DNA from: Lantana camara
Lineage: Eukaryota > Streptophyta > Magnoliopsida > Lamiales > Verbenaceae
NCBI GenBank assembly: GCA_037501455.1
Contig: CM074858.1
Coordinates: 89,130,501-89,194,500 of the forward strand
Length of the DNA: 64,000 nt
Direction: 5' to 3'
Made by a program: the position numbers and the translations under genes. How positions within the stretch are numbered: position 1 is the first letter of the stretch; each line of letters starts with the position of its first letter. The notes under the pieces are model-generated. The model saw only the letters and a list, made by a program, of their open reading frames with translations. It searched no databases and was not told the origin of the DNA. Below are positions 11,897 to 22,884 of this stretch, piece after piece.

Positions 11897-12772
11897 CCTC
11901 AGGCTGTAACGCCCCCACCCGTACCAGAACAAGAGGAGAGCGGCGTCTCAACCCCCGCACTGAAGCACCTCTCAAGTAATGGTGTGAGCCATCACTCAAG
12001 AATTACTCCAGCGAACGGCTGTCTATCAGAACTATACATGTACAACGATGTGGCTATACAGCAGAAAATCAGAGTATTTTAAAACTTTTCAAAACATGTG
12101 CGTGATGGCATGTAACAAGCAATAACATATTGATCGTGTAAGAGAGACTCGGCGTATCAGAACATATAACAGATTCACATATAAGTACCGATACAGCAGA
12201 GTTCAAAATATCGGTAACAGAGTAGCAGAAAGAGTATAACGAAGATACTCAAGTATTCAGAAACATATACAGAAACATAAAGTGATGCAGCCATAAAACA
12301 TATGCAGGACACAAAAGAGGAAGTAATACTAAGTCCTGACTAAAACAAAAATGACAATCTAGAGCTTCAAGATACCTCTAGACTGCGGCTGCAAGACCTG
12401 AAACCACGAGGCAAGAAAACGGGAGAGGTATTAGTCAAAAGGACTAAGCGGGGGAATACTTTAAAGAAAGTACTGAATTAAAGAACTTGAAGTAAAGTTC
12501 GAAACTGTTAAATGCGATGCTTTAAAGAAGAACTTGAAACAAGTTCGATTGATAAAACTCTTTGAATGCGATGCTGTAAAAGAATGCACGTTATAAAACA
12601 TTTTCATGAATGCTATCACACGCGCACACATATGCTGTTGATGGTTCATAATTCTTTCATAAAACGGGATAAGGGTAAAGTGAACTTTTCCAGATATGAA
12701 CCATCCTTTATGAAACAGAATTTTGCCCGCAAGCTAGGCTCCTCCATCCTTACTCCAGAAAAACATGATTCG

Positions 12773-12932
12773 GTAGAGCATCGGACCAGGATCAACGATA
12801 ATTCCACGTTTAGTAGAGTATCGGACCAAGATCAACAATAACCCCACATAAAGTAGAGCATTGGACCAAGGTCAACAACAACTCCGCACATAGTAGACTA
12901 TCGGACCAAGGTCAACAACGACTCTTACCAAC
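12773..12932. repeat. Four 40-bp tandem repeats in the right A LTR
   Basis: This is the counterpart of the array at 2370-2529, with the same four units and only isolated base changes. Confidence 0.88.
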
Positions 12933-14076
12933 ACATACAAACATGCACCATCCTCCACCGGTTGTCACTTCGGGTAGCTAGCCCTAGGCGACCTGTAAAC
13001 ATGTAATGGGAGCAGATTTGCTGTCCGTTCCTAGACAAATTGTCCTGACTTAACAAACCTCCTGTTAAAAGTCGGTGTCAATAGTCTAAGTGTGGCGGCC
13101 GGTATTGGTGATGTCGCTAGCGCTCACCTCCCGAGCATCACCTCCACACATAACCGCCGGGCCCAAACTGTAAACTGTATGCTTGCATTTAAGATTAGCA
13201 GTGACCAGAGTATCACTCCAGTATGCTAACTATAACATGTGAAACTGTAACTCTAACATATGATGCTGTCTGTAAAACATATGATTCTGTCTGAAAACAT
13301 GTGATTCTGTCTGTAAACTGTACTTTGAAAACATATGCAAACATGTAACTGTCTTTGAACAAGAATGCAGAACTTTGGAAAACATGTACTGTTGATCAAG
13401 GTATACTATTAAAGTATGAATGATCCTTTCAAGAGAATGTCCCGATAAAAGGGATAGTTCAAAACAAGGTTTAGCTTTGAATTTCAAAACATATGATACG
13501 ATAGTATAATCGTGGTTCCAGTTGGAAAACATTTATAACTTCACCTCACCTAATAGTAACAAAAGGTATGTAGACAGATTATGCGGTGCCCTGGGGATCC
13601 CAGTGCTCAACTTTAACTCCTGTAGGTGGCGTACTAGAGTGAGCTTAACAACTAAGACCCACTACTAACCAAGATGCATATGAAATGCAAGAAACAAATG
13701 AACAAGGAACATGTAACACAAGAGAGTAATACCATTTAAGGTATCCAAGAAAGGTAACACACAAAGGAATACCTTAAAGTGAGTTACTCTTAACGTTAGA
13801 CTATGATCTTACTATAACCGAGTAAGCTTTAGTCAAATTATGAATCATATCGCAAACCTTAGGTTAAGAAACAAGTCCACGAAAGAAAACACATTTTTGA
13901 AAACACATTTTAGACCCTGGATATGGAAACCCTAGGTGCAAATGTCTATAGAGAAAGCACAAGTTTTAATTCATTTTTACTATTCAAAAGCACTATTTAA
14001 AAGTACTATTCCAAATTACTATTCACAGGTTACTATTCACATGTTGGGTCAAAGGGTCGGGTCAAACCCTTACTAT

Positions 14077-14157
14077 ACACACACCCACACACACACGGTA
14101 CACACACACACCATGCACGAACACACACACACACGGCATGCACACACACACACACAC
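14077..14157. repeat. CA-rich microsatellite in the right A LTR
   Basis: This is the counterpart of the run at 3666-3747 with different repeat numbers. Confidence 0.88.
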
Positions 14158-14968
14158 CCTAATTAAATTATGATCTTGATTATAACCTATATTTTCAAGT
14201 TCATGTTAATATAATCAAGTGTGATCTAGGTTAAAGGTATAACCTATAGTTAAGAGATCCAATTAAGGCATAAGATCAAGTTATGAAACATTAATCTATC
14301 TTAGGTTATAACATGTGACACTATTAAAGTGTATAACATGATCAAGGCACTAATCCATTAATCCAAATCATACCATAAGCTCAATTCATAATTCAAGAGT
14401 CATATAACAATGTGACAACATGTCACAACATATCTCATATCATATCATATCATATATCATAAACCTTTAGGCATGTAACATGTAACAATTTAATTCCATA
14501 TCAACATGTAACAAGTTGTGACATAATAAATTGTAAATCACTATTCCATTAGCTAGCATGCATGAACATAATTCAAATTCCATAATCATGCATCAATTCT
14601 CATAATATAACAAGCATATCACATGATCAAAGCATATACTAGAGCAATTCATAACATATTCAAGCATATACTAAACAATTAAAACATATAAACAACTATC
14701 AAAACATATCATGAAAACTATATAATAAATGCATAAAATAAAATCCTATATGGCTTAGGGAAGACCCTAAGACCCAACCTAAACATAATATAAACATACC
14801 ATAACATAAAAACATAAACTAACTAAGACATAACATAAACTAAAGCATAAAAAATAAAACAAACCTAGCTAATGGAGGGGGGTGGCCGACGGCAAGAGGG
14901 GGAGAGGGAGAGAAGAAAGGGTGTTGTTAACACAACTTTGAGCAAGGATTCAAATGCCATGAGAGGGG

Positions 14969-14976
14969 TATTTATA
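14969..14976 (-). promoter_or_regulatory. Probable TATA box of the right A LTR
   Basis: TATAAATA on the minus strand, at the same place as in the other A LTR. As this is the 5' LTR, it would drive the A transcript. Confidence 0.55.
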
Positions 14977-16057
14977 GGTGTGAAGAAGCCCCTCACCTTG
15001 CAAATAGAAATGGCTTAAGGGTAGGAGAGCAAAACAAGAGTTCATCCACTTGTATCTTCTAGAAGCTTTAGGGATGTTGAAGCTAAAAATGGGACTGCTG
15101 GGGGTAATTCTGTAATTTCGTCCCCCAAGGCTCGAGGATAAGTGGCTGGAAGTTAAACCATTCCGACGGCAAGAAAATTAGCTTCGAAACGCATATTCAT
15201 TCGTCGAAATCGGATTTACCGTTTGAAAGATACATTAGTTTTAGTGAATAAAAGTTTTGAGCTCGAAACTCGACACGAGTGAAAAACGACTTTCTAGAAT
15301 GATTTTCAAGTCCGGATTGCTTCCAAAATTCAAGAAATAAATCGAGAAGCGTTTTGAGTCCAAAATCGACTATAAAACGTTTTACCGTTAAAAAGTTGAA
15401 AACGTAGGATGAATAGTGAATTCTCACGTACGAACGTACGCTTCAAAATTTCAAGCTAGGGTTTGAATCAAGAGTTGTAAAACATCTCAAAAATCTTGAA
15501 ATAGCTCAAGTAGTGCAAATCCGAAGAGAAAACATTTTTCGAATGAAAACCGTTCGTAAAAGGAATAGTAAACTAGGTTTTCAAAAACGTTTTCAATAAA
15601 ACAAAGTTCCGGAATGGATTTCCAAGTCAAGAATAATATCAAAAGACTCGTCTCGACTCAAGGATCGATTCGACTGTAACTTGGGTAGAAAAAGGTATCA
15701 GAATCAAAAGCTCATTTTTTGATGAATAGTAACTTTGGTCGGTAAGTTCCAAAAATACCCTTATGGCTCAAGAAAGACTTTCTGAGTTCGGGAAACCAGT
15801 TCAAACGATTGGGAAACATGTGTGATGAACCTCTAGGGTTCGAGTAGCAATATGAACAAGGTAGGCTCGGGTTATGAATAGTAAACTGTATCAAAGGTCA
15901 AGAATTCCCCCTTAAAACATATCAGAACAAATACGAGCACCAAGTTCATGTAAGAATGCAATGCATGATGATTCAAAAAGTTGGATCACGGTCTATAAAC
16001 GCTTTACCACTTCCTTAACTTACTGTTTTCATCCAGGCCCTGTTTTGGGTTGTTACT

Positions 16058-16857
16058 GTTCGAATATCATATGGTTAGTGGATAATAAGTAATACGGGCC
16101 ATCAAAGAAGAGTTTCCAATTAAACCAATCCATTAGAAGTCAAGCTCGGGTAAGAAGAAGAAGAAGAAAGAATTGAAACACCTTGGATTTTGGGTAAGGA
16201 AGAAGTAGTATTGGGAGAATATAAAAAGAATCGATCATTACAGTGATTCCAAGTCTATAGAAAAACCAAGATGCGAGAAGTTCTATCTTCAGGATGGATT
16301 GGAGTTTACTTTCCAGATCCAAGTGGATTTGGCCGTGTTGTGAAGTTGAATTGGGAGATATAAAGCAACAAATGAAAACGATAAAGAAAGGCCGGCAAAG
16401 AGTTTTGGAAGGCAATTGTCTACCCAAGTGCAAGTCAATAGAGGACAAGTCATGCAACCAATTTGAATTCATAAAGAGTAAAATCAGAGAACTCCCATCG
16501 AAGTGATAACTAGATGGATATTCAACACAACAACTGGAGATCGATTATTAGGAAGAAGCCAAGATGTTAATTCCATAGACATCAAGAATTGGGATCACGG
16601 GCTTTAAAAAAATTGACTGACAATGGAGATTGTGAAGAAGTGAATACTAGGGCATGCCATTTGATGACTCTGAGGGGTACCTCTTCACCGGACCCTAAAA
16701 TACAAAAGAGAGATGTCGAGAAACTGGGAGTTGGATTAGACAAAGTTAAGGATATCCTAAAAAGAGTGGGTTGAGAGACTTCTAGACCATCGGAGACCAT
16801 GATGCGATCATTGTCGACCGAGTTTAGAATGGTTCAAGATTTAATGGGATATGGAAG
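16058..16857 (+). mobile_element. Internal fragment of B' (left B copy), first piece
   Basis: These 800 bp match 53262-54060, inside the internal region of the complete B element, at about 98-99% by eye. The match stops where C begins and resumes at 26236. No domain is recognisable. A 70-codon open stretch at 16294-16506 is also present in the other copy, but this is explained by duplication. The B' 5' part lies beyond A, outside the window. Confidence 0.92.
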
Positions 16858-16865
16858 CTTAAGGA
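16858..16865. other. Retained 8-nt U5-to-primer spacer at the outer end of C
   Basis: The eight bases CTTAAGGA, just outside the left C LTR, are the same as the eight between LTR and primer-binding site at 22877-22884. They are absent from the homologous empty site in the other B copy (54060/54061). They look like an unprocessed U5 end. Confidence 0.8.
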
Positions 16866-19800
16866 TGTAACACCCCAAATGGAGAAGTGCCACATCCCCC
16901 GCACTATGACCCAGACCCGGAATATGAAATGAAAGTCCATGCCCGAATCCGAATCAGAGCGAACGGGAGACCAACTCACACACTAGGCTAGGCGGATCTA
17001 ACTTGACCAAAACTCAGAGTGCGGAAGCAATTAAAACCAACAACAATAGATAGCGGAAGCATTTAAAACAAAACGTACAAAGCAGGTGACGGGTTCAACT
17101 AGCATAGATACCTAATCCCGAATAATAAATCAACAAACATAACAAGTGACGGGTTCAACTAGCATAAATTCCTAGTCCCGAATATCAACATAAAGTAATA
17201 ATCATCAAGTGCCACAAGGGCCGAATGAGAGTGCCACGCAGGGCTACCGAATAGTAAAGTATAATCTCAAGTCTATAATTCAAAGCATAAGTAAAGTGTA
17301 TGAAAAGACAAATGCAAATAGAAAGACTAGACCGACGAAGTGCAACTCAAAGGACTCACTTCCGCCTAGCAAACGCTAACAATCCTGCAACTAAAAGTGT
17401 AAATGAGGGGTCAGTCAACTTGACCGAGTGAGGGGGCTAACGCACACCCACAATATATATATATAAGGAGCATAGCACAGAATAAAAAGGATGGACTCAT
17501 GAACCGGGGATAGGTGTTACATACCAAAACGTTTTGAAAGAACCCGAATAAGATATAGATATAAGTTTAGAAACCATTTTCCAGAAAGACTCTATCCCGA
17601 TTCATAATTCCATAACATAACAATAATCAACTGCTCAGCGAGTACGAGCTTCCAACCTCAACTCCTCATAACATAAATCAAAATCAATCCAACCTCTACA
17701 CCAATGATGGAGGAGATGTACCGTCCCCATACCATCGAGAATAAACCGTCTAAAATAGACTCACCCTCAAGGGGTTGCGAACCCACAAGAGTCCTCCCCG
17801 GCCTTAGCCGAAGGCTCAAGATACCACGCCTCCCTCATCACCCTAAGGTCGCACAATGATATCTCAAATGGAACTACGCAAAGGATAAATGCCCCGACGG
17901 CCCTAACCGTCCCGGGGGTACCCATTCCGCAGCTCACCAAGATCGATCCACACACAGATCACAACGGATCACAACATAACAGATCACGACGGATCACATA
18001 CGCCAATCTTTCATGGCAATCTCGCTACAGAACATAACGTAAAGTACTTTTCAAAACAGCTTACATATGCTTTCATATTTAATTTTCCAAACAGAGTTGA
18101 TTCAGAAGGTCATAAACATATCATATCCAACACATACGTATATAATAGATATACTCGCATGCAGGGGTTGAAATCAGCATATTAAGGTCATAGGTCGCAT
18201 AACTATACAAAATCCTAAACCTCACCTGAGAAACGACGAGATACCAGAACCGACAAGACGAATGCATACGCGACAAGGTCATCTCCGCCCTGGAGATCAC
18301 TGTATAGAAAAGGGGAACACAGCATACTCGTGAGACACGACTCAAACATGAACCATAGAGACGCACGGCAATGATCATGAGATGACGTGCAATAATATGA
18401 CATGTTCACAGAAATTACAAAGTGACATGAAAGTGATCATGTGCACAATTAATATCCCACATAACAAACAACCACATAATTCAATTGTACGTGTAGTTCG
18501 TGATCACAAAATATACATGCCCAATATATATAAATTAAATAAATCCCTAATTCAACCTTCTCACGTATTAAACGAATTATGACATTAACCATAATTGAAT
18601 AAGATGTACACAATGATATATATATATATATATGAATATAGGTGCACATCTAGCATATAGTTACACCAAACTATGTACGGTTAGTAAATCATTTTAGTGA
18701 TATTACACCTGTTACCACTAATATTAGGAGCTCAATTAAATTTAATATCCATCATAATCAATCTCATACTAACATGATTTGAGTAGTAAATAACAGATGC
18801 ATTTAATGAAACATTCACTAATCTCAAACATTTCACCTAGTAATATATATAACAATTAGGGAATTATCCAATATAGCAAACAATTCAATTTGTATACAAC
18901 ATAGGCTCAGCATACACGCACACACCCAAATTCCAAATTCAATACAATCTCACAAATCCAAATTACAGCATATATTTCGTATAGGTACTCGAATTTATTT
19001 ATATATCTATATACCAACACTCACGCATACACACGACATCAAACACAAATTCACAAGTTACTAAGCCAATTTATGATAACCAACAGATTCTGAAATTCAG
19101 TAGCATCAAGTTTAAAACATATATTAATTTAATTTATTCAATAATTAAACCAGATTACAATACACGATACTTCCCATAAATTAAATAAGTGTATACTGCA
19201 TATGTAAAGAAATTAGGAAAAGAAGGAATTTACAATTAAAAGAAAAGTAGAAGCTTAGGACAGTCGAGGCGGGCTGAGCGTTTGCTGCTTCCCTTCCTTT
19301 TGTTTTCCCCTGTTTCAGCTGAGCAAGTGAAGGAGGCCAGGCTGGTGGTTGCCTTCTTGGCGGAGTGGTGGTAGAGCAGAAAAAGGTCAGCTGGAATTCG
19401 AAGCACCAGCGGCTATGGTGGTGTTCCAATGACCCTCGCGGCAGTGAGGGCGCTGGCGGCATTGAAACCTCTGCCTTGTTTCCTCTGCTGGCTTAGAGAC
19501 GCTAGACTAAGAGGGTAAAGCATCCAGGGTGATGGCTCACGGTGGTGATCGGCGCTAGAAGCACCGGCAGAGAGTGGTTGCTGGCGGAAGAAGGGAGCTT
19601 CTCCGTTCTGCTCAGATCTGAGCAAGGAAGGAGGGGGAAGAAATGGAGTGGTTGCCAGATCTGAACCTTACTGCGGTAGTGGTCGTACCTCGGACAGGGA
19701 TCAGCGGCGGCTTCACAGTGGCGTAGGGTTGAGTCGCGGCGGAACTTGGTGGTTGTCAGCTTGGTCGTCGCTGAAAGGAGGGAGAGAGATGGTGGTGAAA

Positions 19801-20218
19801 AGGGGATTCTCAGATCTAGGCGAAGAAACGAGGTTGTTGTTGACCAAAGCGGGGTGTCCGGATCTGAGTGGGGTTGGCCTTGAATCATCGCCGGTGATGG
19901 TGTGGCTGAGGAAGAAGGCGTCGCTGGTGAACGAGGGAGAAAGTGTTCAAATAAGTCCAAATTGAATTTCTCATAATTAGAAATAGATCTCCAATTTTAG
20001 TTAATTTCAAATCAGCCCACATAATTTAAATTAAAGAGCAATTAGGAATTAAACTCATATCCCAATTAGGTTCACATATTTATATAAGATTGCAATTGAG
20101 TTAATTAAATTATTAAAACATGAATAAGGCAATTCAAGCACAAGCCGAATTAAATAAATAACAAACTAATCGCACGAAAACGACATCGTATCTTGCTCCA
20201 AAAAGGTGGGGTGTTACA
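16866..20218 (-). repeat. 3' LTR of C (3353 bp)
   Basis: The plus-strand ends are TGTAACACCCC and GGTGGGGTGTTACA. It is nearly identical to 22885-26235. Its inner part shares blocks with the B LTR in reverse orientation, for example the block containing GCGTTAGCCCCCTCACTC on the minus strand, so B and C are relatives. A GC-rich tract at about 19266-19965 has ORFs on both strands, but I see no protein family in them. Confidence 0.93.
20077..20086 (-). promoter_or_regulatory. Possible TATA box of the C LTR
   Basis: The minus strand reads TATATAAATA about 130 bp into the LTR, upstream of the GC-rich tract, and is conserved at 26094-26103. Weak evidence in an AT-rich stretch. Confidence 0.3.
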
Positions 20219-20232
20219 ACCTTCCCCCCTTA
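20219..20232 (-). other. Polypurine tract of C
   Basis: The minus strand reads AAGGGGGGAAGGT directly before the LTR start. The preceding bases, including a GAACCTGG/CCAGGTTC inverted repeat, match those before the B polypurine tract at 26930-26960 and 54755-54785. Confidence 0.88.
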
Positions 20233-20545
20233 AGAGAACCTGGTCCCCAGGTTCCACTCCTGAGCTAGAAAAGCTTCGAGTTGATGGTGTCTTAACCCTT
20301 CTCCCGGAATTGCATAAAACATAGCCTCTGTTGTGTAGTTTACTGTCATTGTCTTTACTGAACCTTTCTCGCGGTGTCTCGTCGTCATTGGGATCCATTT
20401 GAGCACTGGATCGTTGCTTCCATCAAGTTCTTCGACCATTCCCATGAGACGAATAGTTATCACTGCACTCAACTTCGATGGCGTCGTAAACTCATCAGTT
20501 GCAGACCGTTGTCAGGACAACGCGTAACGCAACCTCAACAGACAA

Positions 20546-20916
20546 GAGAGATTCCCATCTCTCGGCACAATAGGTGAGAGAACCCCGTCTCCCGAGCACA
20601 GATTTGAGGGAACCCCGTCTCTCGAGCACGGATTTGAGAGAACCCCGTCTCTCGAGCACATAATGAGAGAACCCCGTCTCTCAACCTAGGTCTGATAGAT
20701 TTCCACATCTCCCAGAAATTCTAGTTTGAGAAAATCCAGCATTTCTCAAACCCTTAAATTCAAGAGAATCCAGTATCTCCGAATATCTAAGTACAAGAGA
20801 ATCCAACATCTCTTGTGCACAAAACTTAGAAAGAATCCAACATCTTCCTATCACATCAATAGAGAGAATCCTACATCCCTCCAACACGTAAAAAGAGGGA
20901 ACCTGAGGTCTCTCTT
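20546..20916. repeat. Array of about twelve short hairpins in C
   Basis: Units such as GAGAGAACCCCGTCTCTC recur every 25-37 bp. Each has a purine arm and a complementary pyrimidine arm around a loop of the type ACCCCG or ATCCAGC. Arms change together in some units, such as GAGAAA with TTTCTC. Located 330-700 bp inside the 3' end of C. Function unknown. Confidence 0.8.
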
Positions 20917-21460
20917 GCAATTAAATTCACAGATCACCATTCATACATACGTAAATCAGAGTAACACTTGATGAAAAGTATGCGGTGCATGTTTGGTGTA
21001 CCTTACACTACTGATATTGGTATCCCTTGAGTATAGATTCCACGCTCATACCTCAACTCAAGGGGGATATCGTGATGGAATCCCTGTAAAACCAGATTAC
21101 AGTGTGTATGTATGTTATATGCGAGGTTAGTGAGCATTCAAGGGAGTTCTAAATCACATAAACATGCTTAATCCGCATAAACACGTAACTTATTCATTTC
21201 AGCAATAGTTCACCAAAAACAGATACTCCAGGTTATCAATGCTAGATCAGATATCCAAGTTATCACAATTAAAACCATAGTCATCACACACATCAAGCAA
21301 AATAAGGTAAGAATACTTAAGCGATGCATGTATGCAAATGCCATGAATGCTAGGCGTACCGATCACCGTAGTGTCAACTCTTGACAGGAAGTTGAGACGA
21401 AGTGGTAGGAGTTGATTAAGTCGATAATGATGCACTCTACATCATCTGGACTTCTTGTCT

Positions 21461-22000
21461 TAAATCTTTTGATGTGAAGAGGCAATTCATCAGTTATGTC
21501 CATAATCCAACTCTCTACTAAACCATAATCCTTGCTCACCCAGAATCATCCACAGTCTCCTTCAAGAACTCTGACTTATGTGTTAAACCTTAGTCTGCTC
21601 ATCCTCAAGGAATTCCACAATTCGATTGCCAATCCAAAATTAATCTTTGAGTTATGCTGGACGATCATGATGTTAAGCATTTCCCAAGGTAAGTCATGGC
21701 ACACGATTTTGAAACGTGAATAAGATCATGAATCTTTTTGTGTGAAGAGGTAACCCAGCAAGCATGCTTATAATCCAACCCTTTACCAGACCGTAGCCCT
21801 TGTTCAACCAGAATCATCTTCGGTTCCCACCAAGAATCCTAATTCATGTGTGAAACCTTAACCTGTTCATCTTCGAGAAATTGACCATAAATTGGTCGTC
21901 AATCAGAAATCTATCTCAGAGCTAAGCTCGACGCTAGTGGTATTAGTCATTTCCCAAAGCAATCCATGGTATATGATTCTAAAACTTGAATAAAATCTTT
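21461..22000. repeat. Diverged tandem duplication of about 265 bp in C
   Basis: Two adjacent blocks share an ordered series of words: GTGAAGAGG, ATAATCCAAC, CAGAATCATC, CAAGAA, CATGTGTGAAACCTTA, CATTTCCCAA and AAATC. The boundary is near 21727. They are roughly 70-75% similar by eye and have no open frame. Confidence 0.75.
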
Positions 22001-22194
22001 TGGCATCTATGTGATCTATTCCCACCTCAACAGTGTCTTCCATCTCATCTTGAAGAAAGAACCAATCCTGTCTTGTCATTTGTTAACTCTAAACAGTACC
22101 AAAACCTTCAACACCCACCGATGGTTTGTAACTCGTTACTTAAGTTAGCACCAACATGGTTACTTATCTGCATCCCTTGGACTTGATCGGATCG

Positions 22195-22410
22195 AACTTG
22201 ATCAAATTCTTCTACATTAACCCGTTTCCATCAACAAAGTGACTACTTCCAAATGAACGAATCATCAAGGCGAAAGTTCATCAAACTCCTTCAAATCGGC
22301 TCTACTTGATCAGATTCTTCTCCATTGACTCATTTCCCTCAACAAGTTGACTACTTTCAAATAAACGAATCCTCAAGGCGAAAATTCATCAAACTTCATC
22401 TTTCAATTGA
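22195..22410. repeat. Second diverged tandem duplication, about 110-120 bp, in C
   Basis: Two blocks contain CTTGATCA, ATTCTTCT, TTGAC or TAACCC, CAAGGCGAAA and TTCATCAAACT in the same order. The remaining 22410-22860 has no recognisable feature. Confidence 0.7.
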
Positions 22411-22864
22411 CTTTAAGATAGTAAGTCTATATAGTAAATCTCATTCCTTCAACTCTGAACCCTTTTTGCGACCATTGATCTTGGTGATGACTCCTTTCAT
22501 CCTCAGATTGTGGTGTGTTTCCGTTGTAGTGCCAATAAGTAGTGTTGATGGAGGGAATTCTCAATGTTGACTCATAAGACACCCTTAAATTCAAACACTA
22601 AATTCGATGCATGCCGGTTAAGGATGCACATGAAATGTAACACATATATCACGTAAATGCAACAATTAATTGCAATTTATAAAGCTCATAAAATAAGGTG
22701 TTGCATAATTAAAGTCATAGTGTACAGACAATCATATAATCACGAAACAATTTATGTCGAAGGGTCAAAGTATCAAGCCAATCAAATGCAATGCGCAGTT
22801 ATTCCTATGCCGTACGACCTAGACAGACTCAACACGACTCAAGAGCTCGGTTTTGCAACCTAGA

Positions 22865-22876
22865 GCTCTGATACCA
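22865..22876 (-). other. Primer-binding site of C
   Basis: The minus strand reads TGGTATCAGAGC, matching initiator tRNA-Met, separated from the LTR by TCCTTAAG (8 nt). Confidence 0.92.
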
Positions 22877-22884
22877 CTTAAGGA

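Larger units (their letters stand above)
5668..11904 (-). mobile_element. Internal region of the A chromovirus
   Basis: This 6.2-kb region runs on the minus strand from primer-binding site (11885-11896) through the extra leader ORF, gag, protease and RT-RNase H-integrase-chromodomain to the polypurine tract. It lies between two LTRs. Gag has one stop and two frameshifts, and protease is cut off from pol by a stop and a frameshift. The copy cannot make a complete Gag-Pol but is structurally young, since its LTRs are nearly identical. Confidence 0.95.
11905..16057 (-). repeat. 5' LTR of A (4153 bp)
   Basis: This is near-identical to 1502-5667. The right end reads GTTAC plus T where the other LTR has GTTACA. 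From 16058 (GTTCGAATATC) the sequence matches 53262 onward in family B, so A inserted into a B copy here. The left flank is outside the window, so the target duplication cannot be tested. Confidence 0.93.

Noticed and set aside
16294..16506. 70-codon ORF conserved at 53498-53710
   Set aside because: Both copies lie in duplicated B sequence and are near-identical at all positions, so conservation is explained by recent duplication. No domain seen.
20546..20916. CRISPR-like regular array of palindromic repeats in C
   Set aside because: Spacing is irregular, repeats are short and diverged, there are no cas genes, and the context is a plant retrotransposon.
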